DNA of 64,000 bases, from positions 3,224,001 through 3,288,000 of the forward strand of contig NZ_CP120360.1 in NCBI RefSeq assembly GCF_029510815.1. Reading direction: 5' to 3'. Under the pieces are notes generated by a model. The model was not told where the DNA came from, made no database searches, and saw nothing but the letters and a program-made list of their open reading frames with translations. This document shows positions 17,809 through 26,839 of the stretch, piece by piece. Made by a program: the position numbers and the translations under genes. The DNA comes from Janibacter sp. DB-40. Lineage in GTDB: Bacteria > Actinomycetota > Actinomycetes > Actinomycetales > Dermatophilaceae. Every line of letters starts with the position of its first letter. Position 1 is the first letter of the stretch.

Positions 17809-17977
17809 TGTGGACAACCTGTGGGCGGCGTGTGGACGACGCGCCATCGGACTGTGCACACCCGGTGGAGAACTCTGTGGATCTCCTCGTGGAGTCCTCC
17901 GCGACACCCCGTCTGACCTGCGCAAACGCCGTCCACCGAGTGTGGAGCGAGATTCTTTTCTCCCGAACTCATCCACA
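17809..17977. promoter_or_regulatory. DnaA-box-like cluster upstream of dnaB
   Basis: The 397-base gap between dnaB and DUF2277 holds several matches to the DnaA box. TGTGGACAA (17809-17817) is the exact complement of the actinobacterial TTGTCCACA. TGTGGACGA (17831-17839), TGTGGATCT (17876-17884) and TCATCCACA (17969-17977) are near matches. They may make dnaB transcription respond to DnaA or titrate DnaA. This is not an origin: there is no dnaA/dnaN context and no AT-rich unwinding region. No gene is seen in the rest of the gap. Confidence 0.5.
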
Positions 17978-18091
17978 AGCGCCGATGCGGCCCGAGTCAC
18001 ACTTCCCGCGATTGCGCAACCCCTCCGTCGCCCAGCGGTCACCTCGCGGACACCCGGCTACCGGGCGGTCACCAGCGGGGATTCGGGCGTA

Positions 18092-18367
18092 TCATCCGGC
18101 GCGCTCGTACCGCTGCCGGGAGCGCTCCCTCGCCTTGGCCGCCTCGACCTCACGGTCCTTGGGCGCGGCACTCGTCACGAGGTGGTCGAGCAGGTGCTGG
18201 GTGGCGGCTGCGACCTCCTCGACCGCCTCGTCGAAGGCGGCCTGGTTGGCCTGGCTCGGCTTCGAGGATCCACTGACCTTGCGCACGTACTGCAGGGCGG
18301 CGGCCCGGACCTCGTCACTCGTCGCGGGGGGCTCGAAGTTGTGCAGCTGGCGGATGTTTCGGCACAT
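18092..18367 (-). CDS. DUF2277 family protein
   Basis: The 91-residue product starts MCRNIRQLHNFEPPAT, the signature of DUF2277, and continues with EVRAAALQYVRKVSG and a helical charged tail ending RERSRQRYERAG. The start is the ATG at 18367 because the family begins at MCRNI. The function of the family is unknown. The gene is divergent from the exporter at 18451 and shares a palindrome with it. Confidence 0.9.
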   Translation of the reverse strand: MCRNIRQLHNFEPPATSDEVRAAALQYVRKVSGSSKPSQANQAAFDEAVEEVAAATQHLLDHLVTSAAPKDREVEAAKARERSRQRYERAG

Positions 18368-18412
18368 GCCCACCAGTCTCCTCCTCGACACGGTGCGGGG
18401 CACCCCCTTCGC

Positions 18413-18427
18413 CACAAAGCATTTGTG
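18413..18427. promoter_or_regulatory. Palindrome between DUF2277 and the DHA2 exporter
   Basis: CACAAA, three bases, then TTTGTG form a perfect inverted repeat 24 bases before the exporter start and 46 bases from the DUF2277 start. The position and symmetry suggest an operator for a dimeric repressor, such as the TetR/MarR type common for exporters. No regulator is encoded beside it. Confidence 0.5.
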
Positions 18428-18450
18428 TGGTGCACACGTTTTGCCGGACC

Positions 18451-19941
18451 ATGGACCCCATGCCCACGACCGCGCCGCAGGCGCACCCCGTCACCACGCC
18501 TGCACAGACGGCCCTGGTGCTGCGCGTGCTCACGGTCGCCACCTTCGTCGTGATCCTCAACGAGACGATCATGAACAACGCGATCCCGCGCCTGATGGAC
18601 GATTTCGCGGTGCCTGCGACGTCCGCGCAGTGGCTGACGACCGCCTTCATGCTCACCATGGCCGTGGTCATCCCGATGACCGGCTGGATCATGCAGCGGC
18701 TGGCCGTCCGGCGCACCTTCGCCCTGGCGATGGGGTTGTTCTCCATCGGCACGACGGCCGCGGCGTTCGCTCCGGCGTTCGAGGTCCTCGTGGCCGCCCG
18801 GGTCGTGCAGGCGACCGGCACCGCGGTGATGATCCCGCTGCTGATGACCACACTGATGAACCTCGTGCCCGTCGCCGACCGCGGCCGCACGATGGGCAAC
18901 CTCTCGCTCGTCATCGCGGTCGCCCCCGCCATGGGCCCGGCCGTCTCCGGGCTGCTGCTGCGCATCGGGTCGTGGCGACTGATCTTCCTCACCGTCCTGC
19001 CGATCGCCCTGGTCGCGCTGTGGGTCGGCCTGCGGCACCTCCCGGACGTCGGCGAGCGCGAGCACAGCCGCCTCGACCTGCCCAGCGTCGTGCTCTCCGC
19101 CATCGGCTTCGGTGGGCTGGTCTACGGCCTCTCCAGCATCGGCGGAGGGACCCCGGGCGAAGGGGGCCCCGCCCCCGAGCCGGTCGTCGACCCGCTCGTG
19201 GCGGTCGCCCTCGCGACGCTCGCCGTGGCCGCCTTCGCCTGGCGCCAGCGCTCACTCGTGCGCTCGGGCGACCCGCTGATGGACCTGCGCACGCTGCGCT
19301 TCCGCAGCTTCACCGGCGCCTTCGTCACGATGTGCATCGGCTTCGCCGCGCTGATCAGCTCACTCATCCTGCTGCCCATCCACCTGCAGGACGGGCTGGA
19401 CATGACCACCCTCGAGGCGGGCCTGCTGCTCATCCCCGGCGGGCTGGCGATGGGCCTGCTGGGCCCGACGATCGGGCGCCTCTACGACCGGCTCGGCGCG
19501 CGCCCGCTCGTCGTCCCCGGCAGCATCGGCCTGACCCTCTCGCTGGGTCTGCTCGCGCTGCTCGTCCCGAGCGCCGGCCCGTGGACCCTCCTGGTCCTGC
19601 ACGTGCTGCTGTCGCTCTCGCTGGCGCTGCTCTTCACGCCGCTCTTCACCGCCGGGCTCGGCGCCCTCCCGAAGCACCTCTACGCGCACGGGTCGGCGCT
19701 GCTCGGCTCCTCGCAGCAGGTCTTCGGCGCAGCCGGGACCGCGACGAGCATCGCCGTGCTGGCCCTGGTCGCCGGCTCGGACCCCTCGGCCGCCGACCTC
19801 GCGCGGGGGGCCCAGAGCGCCTTCGCGCTGCTCACCGGTCTCGCGGCGATCACCGTCGTCACCTGCCTCACCGTCTCGACCCCTGCGGCCGAGGACGAGG
19901 TCGACGAGCCGGCGCCGGCGGAGGACGTCGCCGCGGTCTGA
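18451..19941 (+). CDS. MFS exporter, DHA2 (EmrB/QacA-like) family
   Basis: This integral membrane drug:H+ antiporter probably has 14 transmembrane segments (496 residues). N-terminal DHA2 features are NETIMNNAIPRLMDDF and QWLTTAFMLTMAVVIPMTGW, followed by repeated hydrophobic helices to about residue 475 and an acidic tail (EDEVDEPAPAEDV). I chose the ATG at 18451; a GTG eight codons upstream overlaps the palindrome. The substrate cannot be predicted. An inverted repeat follows the stop. Confidence 0.88.
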   Translation: MDPMPTTAPQAHPVTTPAQTALVLRVLTVATFVVILNETIMNNAIPRLMDDFAVPATSAQWLTTAFMLTMAVVIPMTGWIMQRLAVRRTFALAMGLFSIGTTAAAFAPAFEVLVAARVVQATGTAVMIPLLMTTLMNLVPVADRGRTMGNLSLVIAVAPAMGPAVSGLLLRIGSWRLIFLTVLPIALVALWVGLRHLPDVGEREHSRLDLPSVVLSAIGFGGLVYGLSSIGGGTPGEGGPAPEPVVDPLVAVALATLAVAAFAWRQRSLVRSGDPLMDLRTLRFRSFTGAFVTMCIGFAALISSLILLPIHLQDGLDMTTLEAGLLLIPGGLAMGLLGPTIGRLYDRLGARPLVVPGSIGLTLSLGLLALLVPSAGPWTLLVLHVLLSLSLALLFTPLFTAGLGALPKHLYAHGSALLGSSQQVFGAAGTATSIAVLALVAGSDPSAADLARGAQSAFALLTGLAAITVVTCLTVSTPAAEDEVDEPAPAEDVAAV

Positions 19942-19945
19942 TCGC

Positions 19946-20005
19946 ATCAAGTGGTCACCTGGTGCGGCACGGTCCGCGTCGAGACGCACGAAGTGACCAC
20001 CTGAT
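19946..20005. terminator. Bidirectional terminator-like inverted repeat
   Basis: ATCA-a-GTGGTCAC (19946-19958) pairs with GTGACCAC-c-TGAT (19993-20005) between the convergent exporter and LacI genes. The stem is 12 base pairs around a GC-rich loop and there is no U-tract, as is common in actinobacteria. Confidence 0.55.
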
Positions 20006-20016
20006 CGTTGCCCCGG

Positions 20017-21060
20017 TCACCCGTCCCGCGGCGCCATCCGGGCCGGGATGTTGTGCCGCGTGACCACCTGCACCCCCGAGGCGAGGGACGTGGGCGCGCC
20101 CGGTGCGAGGCGGTGGTGCTGCAGCACCGCGCGGATCGCCGAGCGGGCGTCCTCGCGCAGGTCGTGGTGCAGGACGAGGTCGATCTCCCCGGTGCGGAGC
20201 AGCTCGAGGTTGTCCGCGTCGAGGTCGTGGCCGACGAAGACCGAGGGGGCCACCCCCTTCGCCCGCAGCGCAGCGAGGATCGCCCGGTTGGCGCCACCGA
20301 CGGAGTAGACCCCGACGAGGTCGTCGCCGGAGCCGAGCTCCGCGGTGACCACGTCCGCCGTGGCGGCATCGAGTCCGTCCGCGTCGCTGACCCGACGCAC
20401 GGCGAGGCCGGGCGCGTCCTCGCCGAGCTGCTCGACGAAGGCCTCCGCCCGGGTGCGCTCGCCGACGAACGACGCGCGGCTCAGCGTGGCCAGCACGGTG
20501 CCGCTCTCCCGGCCGCTCCAGCGGTGGAGGAGGTGGGCGGCGGTCCGCCCGGCCGACTCGTGGTCCGGGCCGGCGTAGGCGATCCGGCGCGAGCCGTGCA
20601 CATCGGTGACGAGGGTGACCGCCGGGATGCCGCGCGCGGCGAGGTCGTCGATGGCCGCGGCCACCCGGTGGTCGTCGGGGACCTTCAGCAGCACCCCGTG
20701 GCTGGTGCTCCCCCGCCTCCCGATGCCCTCGAGCGTGCCGACGACGTCCTCGACCGTCCCCGACTCCCGCAGGTGGAACCGGGCCCGCACCGCCGCGGGT
20801 CGCAGCCCGGTCAGCTGCGACTCGAGCGCGTCGCGGACCTCCCCGGAGAAGCGGTTCGGCGCCTGCATCACGACGTCCAGCACGAGGGAGCGGGCGCCGA
20901 GGCGCAGGGCGCCCGCCTGGCGATCGAGCTCGGCGATCGCCTGCTCGACGGCCCGGACCGCGCGGGGGCTGGCGCCGGGCCGGTCGTTGAGCACGCGGTC
21001 GACGGTCGCCGGGGACAGGCCCGCCTGCTCGGCGACGTCGGCGATCCGGTGGCTGCGCAC
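20017..21060 (-). CDS. LacI-family transcriptional regulator
   Basis: The 347-residue product has an N-terminal LacI helix-turn-helix (RIADVAEQAGLSPATVDRVL) and a periplasmic-binding-protein-like effector domain of the sugar type: GVLLKVPDD, RIAYAGPDHESAGRTAAHLL, VGVYSVGGANRAI and VFVGHDLDADN. The last segments resemble regulators that bind sugars such as ribose or inositol. Its GTG start follows the stop of the YhhN gene directly (TGAGTG). No catabolic gene is adjacent, so the target is unknown; the inositol operon 35 kb away is one possibility. Confidence 0.88.
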   Translation of the reverse strand: MRSHRIADVAEQAGLSPATVDRVLNDRPGASPRAVRAVEQAIAELDRQAGALRLGARSLVLDVVMQAPNRFSGEVRDALESQLTGLRPAAVRARFHLRESGTVEDVVGTLEGIGRRGSTSHGVLLKVPDDHRVAAAIDDLAARGIPAVTLVTDVHGSRRIAYAGPDHESAGRTAAHLLHRWSGRESGTVLATLSRASFVGERTRAEAFVEQLGEDAPGLAVRRVSDADGLDAATADVVTAELGSGDDLVGVYSVGGANRAILAALRAKGVAPSVFVGHDLDADNLELLRTGEIDLVLHHDLREDARSAIRAVLQHHRLAPGAPTSLASGVQVVTRHNIPARMAPRDG

Positions 21061-21726
21061 TCAGGCCCGCCGCGCCGCCAGTGACCGGTCCCGGTGGGAG
21101 ACCGCGAGGGTGATCAGGGTCTGCCCGAGCACGTACGTGAGCATCACCCAGACGCCGTGCAGCGGCAGCTCGAGGGCGGCGAAGGCGCTGAGGGCGATGA
21201 GGCCGTCGGAGACGAGGAAGAGCACCGCGCCGATCGTCGCGACGGCGTCGATGCCGGTGGCCAGCACCGCCATCCCGACGATGACCAGCCCGTAGAGCAG
21301 CACGGCGGGGAAGAGCGCGCCGGCGCCCTGCGCGCTCACCGCGACGACCACCCCGAGCACGATGACGTAGGGGGCCAGCAGGGCGGGCCTGCGCCGGATG
21401 ATCGACCGGGAGGCGAAGGGGAGGAAGGCGGCCACGTAGGCCAGCTGTGCCAGGAAGAACGCGCCGAGCATCAGGCCGAAGCCGAGGTCGCTCCCGTCCT
21501 CGGTGAAGCGGGGCAGCGTGTCCCCCAGCCAGGACAGGACGAGCGCCAGACCGACGAGGCGCACGAGGAGCGACTTCGGGTTGGGCGTGCCCGCGAGCAG
21601 CACCCACAGCAGGGCCGGCATGAGCACGATCTGGGTGAGGTCGGCCAGCACGCCGTCGGGCGCGGCCACCTGTGCGCCGAGGTGGACGACGGTGACGACC
21701 ACGAGGGCGAGGAGGGCGAACGGCAT
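21061..21726 (-). CDS. YhhN family (lysoplasmalogenase-like) membrane protein
   Basis: The 221-residue product has about seven or eight hydrophobic helices, with the YhhN/TMEM86 signature region GLALVLSWLGDTLPRF and LFLVSDGLIAL. Eukaryotic TMEM86 proteins hydrolyse lysoplasmalogens; the bacterial role is unproven. The ATG is at 21726 and the stop touches the LacI start, so the two genes are cotranscribed. Confidence 0.8.
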   Translation of the reverse strand: MPFALLALVVVTVVHLGAQVAAPDGVLADLTQIVLMPALLWVLLAGTPNPKSLLVRLVGLALVLSWLGDTLPRFTEDGSDLGFGLMLGAFFLAQLAYVAAFLPFASRSIIRRRPALLAPYVIVLGVVVAVSAQGAGALFPAVLLYGLVIVGMAVLATGIDAVATIGAVLFLVSDGLIALSAFAALELPLHGVWVMLTYVLGQTLITLAVSHRDRSLAARRA

Positions 21727-21787
21727 GCCCCGAGACTATCCACGAGCCCCCGGACGGCGCGGGCTGCGGCGGTCGCTGTTGTCGCTC

Positions 21788-21805
21788 ATACCCTAGGGGG
21801 GTAAT
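21788..21805. promoter_or_regulatory. CsoR/CstR-type operator before copZ
   Basis: ATACCCTAGGGGGGTAAT is the G-tract/C-tract palindrome bound by the CsoR family. It lies 42 bases before copZ. CsoR releases such sites when it binds Cu(I), so copZ is probably copper-induced. The same core occurs at 23277 and 32067. Confidence 0.75.
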
Positions 21806-21846
21806 GTTTGGTGGGCAGCGAGCAATCACAGCGAGAGGACACCCCC

Positions 21847-22053
21847 ATGAGCGCTACCAGCACCTACACCGTGACCGGCATGACCTGCGGCCACTGCGTC
21901 TCCTCCGTCACCGAGGAGGTCCAGGAGATCCCGGGCGTCGAGGACGTCGCCGTCGAGCTCGAGTCGGGCGCCGTGACCATCACCAGCGCCGAGCCGGTCG
22001 ACGAGTCGGCCGTGCGCTCCGCCGTCGAGGAGGCCGGCTACCAGCTGGCCTGA
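21847..22053 (+). CDS. copZ: Copper chaperone CopZ (HMA domain)
   Basis: This small cytosolic Cu(I) carrier delivers copper to the CopA ATPase. The 68-residue product is a single heavy-metal-associated domain with the metal motif GMTCGHC (residues 11-17) and the ferredoxin-like pattern ending in EEAGYQLA. The ATG at 21847 matches the family N-terminus. A CsoR-type operator lies just upstream. A convergent PLP-enzyme gene separates it from copA, which has its own copy of the operator. Confidence 0.94.
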   Translation: MSATSTYTVTGMTCGHCVSSVTEEVQEIPGVEDVAVELESGAVTITSAEPVDESAVRSAVEEAGYQLA

Positions 22054-22088
22054 GCCGGCTCCGCCCCACCGGCCGCCGGGCGGCGAGC

Positions 22089-23120
22089 TCACTCGTCGTC
22101 CTGGCGGCCCTCCGTGCTCAGCAGGACAACCGTCGCGTCGTCGGGCAGGTCGAGGTCGCGCCACAAGTCGGCATCGCGAAGGGCGGCACGCACCCCCGCG
22201 TAGGTGGCGGCACCACTCGGCCCGGAGGAGACGCCCTGCGCCAGCAGGTCGTCGGAGGCCTGCAGCGCCTCCTCGTCGGTGACGGTGACCGCGGCGTCGC
22301 AGCCCTCGCGCAGGACGGGCCACGCGAGGCTGGACAGCGTGGGGCAGTTGAGGCCCGCCATGACGCTCTCGCCGGTACCGACGGTGACCGACTCCCCTGC
22401 GGCCAGGCTCTCGACGGTGCGGGCGGCGGTGTCCGGGTCGACGACGAGGATCCGGGTGCGCCCCTCGGCGCCGGCCTGCCGGTAGTGGGCGATGACGGCC
22501 TGGGCGAGGGATCCGACGCCGGACGGGACGACGACGAGGTCCGGCTGGACGCCGAGCTGCTCGTCGAGCTCCTCGGAGAGGGTCTCGTAACCCTGGACGG
22601 TCCACGTCGGGACCTGCTCGTACCCCTCCCACGCGGTGTCCTGGACGAGCTCGCGGGAGGCGTCGGCCGCGGCGTGCTCCGCCGCGGCACGCACGGCGTC
22701 GTCGTAGTGGCCGTCGACGCGCACGAGCGTCGCCCCCTCGGACTCGATCCGGGCCGCGGCGCGCTCGCGCATCCCACCGGGGATGAACACGGTGGCGCTC
22801 GTCCCGAGGTGGGTCGCCATGCGCGCGATCGCCCGGCCGTGGTTGCCGTCCGTCGCGCTGACCAGCTCGGCTCCGGGGTGGCCCTCGATGACCTGGTGGC
22901 AGGCCCACGACGCCCCGAGCATCTTGAAGGCCGGCAGCCCCAGGCGTGCCGACTCGTCCTTGACGACAACCCGGGCGACCCCGAGCTCCCGAGCGGCGCG
23001 GGGCAGGTCGACGAGGGGCGTCGGCGCGTACCCCGGGAGCGTGCGGTGGAAGTCGCGGACGCTGGTGACCGTCGCCCCCGACGACCACGTGCGCGCGGCG
23101 GGGTTGCTGTAGGTGCGCAT
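22089..23120 (-). CDS. PLP-dependent lyase, diaminopropionate ammonia-lyase-like
   Basis: This is a fold-type II PLP enzyme, like diaminopropionate ammonia-lyase (YgeX), which converts 2,3-diaminopropionate to pyruvate and ammonia. The PLP lysine lies in LPAFKMLGASWA and the loop SATDGNHGRAIA follows. The phosphate-binding PSGVGSLAQAV and the late LLSTEG segment complete the fold. At 343 residues it is a little shorter than YgeX (~400). I chose the ATG at 23120 (GAGAAG upstream). Its place between two copper genes looks incidental. A threonine-deaminase-like activity is an alternative. Confidence 0.75.
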   Translation of the reverse strand: MRTYSNPAARTWSSGATVTSVRDFHRTLPGYAPTPLVDLPRAARELGVARVVVKDESARLGLPAFKMLGASWACHQVIEGHPGAELVSATDGNHGRAIARMATHLGTSATVFIPGGMRERAAARIESEGATLVRVDGHYDDAVRAAAEHAAADASRELVQDTAWEGYEQVPTWTVQGYETLSEELDEQLGVQPDLVVVPSGVGSLAQAVIAHYRQAGAEGRTRILVVDPDTAARTVESLAAGESVTVGTGESVMAGLNCPTLSSLAWPVLREGCDAAVTVTDEEALQASDDLLAQGVSSGPSGAATYAGVRAALRDADLWRDLDLPDDATVVLLSTEGRQDDE

Positions 23121-23276
23121 GCCGCCAGTCTTCTCCGCACGAACCATCAGGTCCAGCAACGCGCACGTGGCCACGACCCCGCCAGCTCTGCTGATGAGTC
23201 CTCGGGAAGCAGGCCGGCGCTGCGGGGCCGGCGGCCGCGGACGGACGGGCGCACCCGCACCACCCCGCCTTGCCAT

Positions 23277-23294
23277 GTACCCCTAGGGGGTATA
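23277..23294. promoter_or_regulatory. CsoR/CstR-type operator before copA
   Basis: GTACCCCTAGGGGGTATA is a nearly perfect palindrome 70 bases before the copA start, with the same core as the copZ site. It probably overlaps the copA promoter. Confidence 0.75.
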
Positions 23295-23363
23295 GCGTGG
23301 AGACAGTTCGGGTAGCCCGACGACTTCGCGACCGGGCACCGTCACCAGCCCAGGAGTGAGCAG

Positions 23364-25631
23364 ATGAGTACCGCAGCAGATGCACCCCTCCGGCCCGAGC
23401 AGGCCGAGGTCGAGCTCGACATCACCGGGATGACCTGCGCCTCCTGCGCCAACCGGATCGAGCGCAAGCTGAACAAGCTCGACGGAGTCACCGCCTCGGT
23501 CAACTACGCGACGGAGAAGGCGAAGGTCACCTACGCCGGTGGCATCGCCCCCGACCTGCTCCTCGAGACCGTCGAGCAGGCCGGCTACGGCGCAGCCCTC
23601 CCCCGCACGGATGAGGACACGAAGGGGGAGAGCCCGGACGTCCCCGACGAGACCGACCGGCTGCGCCAGCGGCTGATCATCTCGGCGGTCCTGACGATCC
23701 CGGTCATCGCGATGGCGATGGTCCCGCCGCTGCAGTTCACGAACTGGCAGTGGCTGTCGCTCACCCTGGCCGCCCCGGTCGTGGTCTGGGGCGCGCTGCC
23801 CTTCCACCGGGCGGCCTGGACCAACCTCCGGCACGGCACGACGACCATGGACACGCTCGTGTCGATGGGCACGCTCGCCGCCCTGGCGTGGTCGCTGTAC
23901 GCGCTGTTCTTCGGGACCGCCGGCATGCCCGGCATGACCCACCCCTTCACGCTGACCGTGGAGCGCGGCGACGGCTCGGGCAACATCTACCTCGAGGCCG
24001 CTGCGGGCGTGACCACCTTCATCCTCGCCGGGCGCTACTTCGAGAAGCGGTCCAAGCGCCAGGCGGGCGCCGCCCTGCGCGCGCTGCTCGAGATGGGCGC
24101 CAAGGAGGTCACCGTCCTCGACGCGGACGGCACCACCGAGCGCACGATCCCGGTCGACCGGCTGGCGGTCGGGATGCGGTTCGTCGTCCGCCCGGGCGAG
24201 AAGGTCGCGACCGACGGCGTCATCGAGCACGGCACCTCCGCCGTCGACACCTCGATGCTCACCGGCGAGTCCGTGCCCGTCGAGGTCGCCCCCGGTGACG
24301 AGGTCGTCGGCGCGACCGTCAACGCCGGCGGTCGTCTCGTCGTGCGCGCGACCCGTGTCGGCGGCGACACGCAGCTGGCCCAGATGGCCCGGATGGTCGA
24401 GGACGCGCAGAACGGCAAGGCCGAGGCCCAGCGCCTGGCCGACCGCATCTCCGGGATCTTCGTGCCGATCGTCCTCGTGCTCGCCCTCGCCACGCTGGCC
24501 TTCTGGATCGTCGTTGGCGCCGGCCTGTCGATGGCCTTCACCGCCGCGGTCGCCGTGCTGATCATCGCCTGCCCCTGCGCACTCGGTCTGGCCACCCCGA
24601 CCGCGCTCATGGTCGGCACCGGTCGCGGCGCGCAGCTGGGCATCCTCATCAAGGGCCCCGAGGTCCTGGAGTCCACCCGCACGGTCGACACGATCGTCCT
24701 GGACAAGACGGGGACCGTCACGACCGGGCAGATGACGCTGCGCGAGGTCGTCGCGGCCGAGGGCGAGGACGAGGCAGCGGTGCTGCGGTACGCCGGAGCC
24801 CTCGAGGCCGCGTCCGAGCACCCGATCGCCCGCGCCGTCGCGGCCGGCGCCCGGGAGCGCGGCGGCGAGCTGCCGCAGGTCGACGGCTTCGCCAACGTCG
24901 AGGGGCTCGGCGTCCGGGGCGTCGTCGACGGCCAGACGGTGGTCGTGGGCCGACCGTCCCTGCTCACCGACGCCGGCCAGATGCGCTGCACCGAGCTCGA
25001 TGCCACCACGACGGCCCGGCAGCAGGAGGGCGGCACCGTCGTGCAGGTCGCCTGGGGTGGCCGTGCCCGCGGCATCGTCGTCGTCGCCGACGCCATCAAG
25101 AAGACGTCGACGCAGGCGATCGCCGAGCTGCGCGACCTGGGGCTGCGGCCGATCCTGCTCACCGGTGACAACGAGGTCGTCGCCCGCGCGGTGGCGACCG
25201 AGGTCGGGATCGCGCCGGTGGACGTCTTCGCCGACGTCATGCCCGCCGACAAGGTCGCCGTCGTCGAGCGGCTGCAGGGCGAGGGCAAGGTCGTCGCCAT
25301 GGTCGGTGACGGCGTCAACGACGCCGCAGCCCTGGCGACCGCGGACCTCGGTCTGGCGATGGGGACCGGGACGGACGTGGCGATCGAGGCCAGTGACCTG
25401 ACCCTGGTGCGCGGCGACCTGCGGGTCGCGGTCGACGCGATCCGCCTCGCGCGGCGCACCCTGGGCACGATCAAGGGCAACCTCTTCTGGGCCTTCGCCT
25501 ACAACGTCGCCGCGATCCCGCTCGCGATGGCCGGCATGCTCAACCCGATGATCGCCGGTGCCGCGATGGCCTTCTCCTCGGTCTTCGTCGTGAGCAACAG
25601 CCTGCGGCTGCGGGGCTTCAAGGCGCACTGA
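23364..25631 (+). CDS. copA: Copper-exporting P1B-type ATPase
   Basis: CopA pumps Cu(I) out of the cytoplasm. The 755-residue product starts with one HMA domain ([12 protein letters not shown], about 23-34), followed by eight membrane helices. It has the actuator TGES, the transmembrane metal site CPC ([13 protein letters not shown]), the phosphorylation motif DKTGT, SEHPIA in the nucleotide domain and [10 protein letters not shown]. The last helices contain YNVAAIP and MNP/MAFSS-type residues ([13 protein letters not shown]) of the Cu(I) subgroup P1B-1. It is monocistronic behind its own CsoR-type operator and complete at normal length. Confidence 0.96.
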   Translation: MSTAADAPLRPEQAEVELDITGMTCASCANRIERKLNKLDGVTASVNYATEKAKVTYAGGIAPDLLLETVEQAGYGAALPRTDEDTKGESPDVPDETDRLRQRLIISAVLTIPVIAMAMVPPLQFTNWQWLSLTLAAPVVVWGALPFHRAAWTNLRHGTTTMDTLVSMGTLAALAWSLYALFFGTAGMPGMTHPFTLTVERGDGSGNIYLEAAAGVTTFILAGRYFEKRSKRQAGAALRALLEMGAKEVTVLDADGTTERTIPVDRLAVGMRFVVRPGEKVATDGVIEHGTSAVDTSMLTGESVPVEVAPGDEVVGATVNAGGRLVVRATRVGGDTQLAQMARMVEDAQNGKAEAQRLADRISGIFVPIVLVLALATLAFWIVVGAGLSMAFTAAVAVLIIACPCALGLATPTALMVGTGRGAQLGILIKGPEVLESTRTVDTIVLDKTGTVTTGQMTLREVVAAEGEDEAAVLRYAGALEAASEHPIARAVAAGARERGGELPQVDGFANVEGLGVRGVVDGQTVVVGRPSLLTDAGQMRCTELDATTTARQQEGGTVVQVAWGGRARGIVVVADAIKKTSTQAIAELRDLGLRPILLTGDNEVVARAVATEVGIAPVDVFADVMPADKVAVVERLQGEGKVVAMVGDGVNDAAALATADLGLAMGTGTDVAIEASDLTLVRGDLRVAVDAIRLARRTLGTIKGNLFWAFAYNVAAIPLAMAGMLNPMIAGAAMAFSSVFVVSNSLRLRGFKAH

Positions 25632-25643
25632 GGCCCTGAGCGT

Positions 25644-25692
25644 GGGTGGAGGTGAACGCGCCGACGAAACATCGGCGGGTACACCTCCACCC
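25644..25692. repeat. Interspersed palindromic repeat, copy 1 (copA/CDF convergence)
   Basis: GGGTGGAGGTGAACGCGCC starts the left arm and GGGTACACCTCCACCC ends the right arm. About 20 bases pair with two mismatches around a 7-base loop. It lies between convergent copA and the CDF gene, so it can act as a terminator. Related sequences occur at 26748-26793 and, twice, at 54503-54615. Confidence 0.7.
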
Positions 25693-25708
25693 GCCCATCT
25701 CGGGTCGG

Positions 25709-26341
25709 TCAGCCGCAGTGGCAGGCGTCCCCGCGCCACGCCTCGAGGCCCTCTCGCAGGGCCACGCCGGCGACGACGAGGGCGGCGAGCGGATCGGCCC
25801 ACCACCAGCCGAGCAGGCTGTTGGCGAGCAGCCCCACGAGGACCACCGCGGAGAGGTAGGTGCACAGCAGCGTCTGCTTGGAGTCGGCGACGACCGACCC
25901 GGAGCCGAGCTCCCGCCCGGTGCGTCGCTGGGCCCACGACAGCAGCGGCATGACCACCAACGACACCGCGGCGATGACGATGCCGATCGTGGAGTGGTCG
26001 GCTCCCTCGGCACTGACCAGGCTGCGGACGGACTCGAAGCCGACGTACCCCGCGAGCGCGAAGAAGGAGATCGCGATCAGTCGCAGCGCCTGCCGCTCGC
26101 GCGACTCCGGCAGCGCGGCGCGGAACTGCCACAGGATCACCAGGCCGCTGGCCATCTCGACCAGCGAGTCCAACCCGAAGCCGACGAGGGCGATCGAGGA
26201 CGCGATCGCCCCCGCGGCGATGGCCGCGACCGCCTCGACGAGGTTGTAGAGGACCGAGGCGCCGGCCAGGAGCTGGGCACGGCGACCGAGGACGGCGCGT
26301 CTCCGCGTGGTGGGCGAAGGGAGGTGCAGTCCCGCGCTCAT
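25709..26341 (-). CDS. Cation diffusion facilitator family exporter
   Basis: This membrane metal:H+ antiporter has about six helices (210 residues). It has the CDF metal-site helix GFGLDSLVEM and the second site region SKQTLLCTYLSAVVLVGLLAN ahead of WWADP. It lacks a long cytosolic C-terminal domain and ends in CHCG, which may bind metal. Its ATG overlaps the stop of the CmtR-like sensor (ATGA), so the two form an operon. The sensor suggests Cd, Pb or Zn efflux. Confidence 0.85.
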   Translation of the reverse strand: MSAGLHLPSPTTRRRAVLGRRAQLLAGASVLYNLVEAVAAIAAGAIASSIALVGFGLDSLVEMASGLVILWQFRAALPESRERQALRLIAISFFALAGYVGFESVRSLVSAEGADHSTIGIVIAAVSLVVMPLLSWAQRRTGRELGSGSVVADSKQTLLCTYLSAVVLVGLLANSLLGWWWADPLAALVVAGVALREGLEAWRGDACHCG

Positions 26342-26706
26342 CGGGCGGTGCCGTACGTCGGGCACAGGGTGACCGCGTCACCGGTGAGCGCCAGCAGCCG
26401 CTCGGCGGCCGCGAGCAGCGCCAACGTCGCGCCGGGGTGGGCGAGGGAGTACACCGAGGCGCGCCCCCGGGGGCGGACGGCGACCAGACCGCAGTCGAGC
26501 AGGCACGCCAGGTGCTTGCTCACCGTCGACTGGGCCAGCCCGAGGTGCTCGGTCAGGTCGACCACGCGGTGCTCGCCGAGCGCCAGGTGCTGCACGATCG
26601 TCAGCCGTGAGCGGTCGGCGAGGCCGGTGAAGAGGCATGCGGCGGCAGTCACCGCCCCGCGCTCGGACACCGACGCAGGATCGCCGGCAGAGGTTGTCAT
26701 CGTCAT
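26338..26706 (-). CDS. ArsR/SmtB-family metal sensor, CmtR-like
   Basis: This 122-residue winged-helix repressor shows the recognition segment STVSKHLACLLDCGLV. The C68-x3-C72 pair in the recognition helix plus a late C115 (LCPTYG) match the Cd(II)/Pb(II) ligands of mycobacterial CmtR (C57, C61, C102). Metal binding should release the promoter of this gene and the coupled CDF exporter. I chose the ATG at 26706; an ATG two codons later is possible. The identification rests on the cysteine pattern. Confidence 0.85.
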   Translation of the reverse strand: MTMTTSAGDPASVSERGAVTAAACLFTGLADRSRLTIVQHLALGEHRVVDLTEHLGLAQSTVSKHLACLLDCGLVAVRPRGRASVYSLAHPGATLALLAAAERLLALTGDAVTLCPTYGTAR

Positions 26707-26747
26707 TTGGCGATGTTTGCATGCTGGCCGCCGGGTCGTCCACCCCC

Positions 26748-26793
26748 GGTGGAGGTGTACACGCTGACGATTCGTCGGCGCGTTTGCCAACAC
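26748..26793. repeat. Interspersed palindromic repeat, copy 2
   Basis: GGTGGAGGTGTACACGCTGA begins this copy and TCGGCGCGTTTGCCAACACC ends it. The central arms GACGA/TCGTC pair around TT, and the outer arms are decayed compared with the copy at 25644. It lies in the divergent gap between the CmtR-like gene and the gene at 26840. Confidence 0.55.
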
Positions 26794-26839
26794 CCGTCCA
26801 GCGTGCAGCGGTGTCGGGCGTGGGTGGCAGGCTGCGTCC

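Noticed and set aside
17809..17977. Considered the DnaA-box cluster as a replication origin
   Set aside because: It lies upstream of dnaB with no dnaA, dnaN or AT-rich unwinding element. A regulatory or titration role is more likely.
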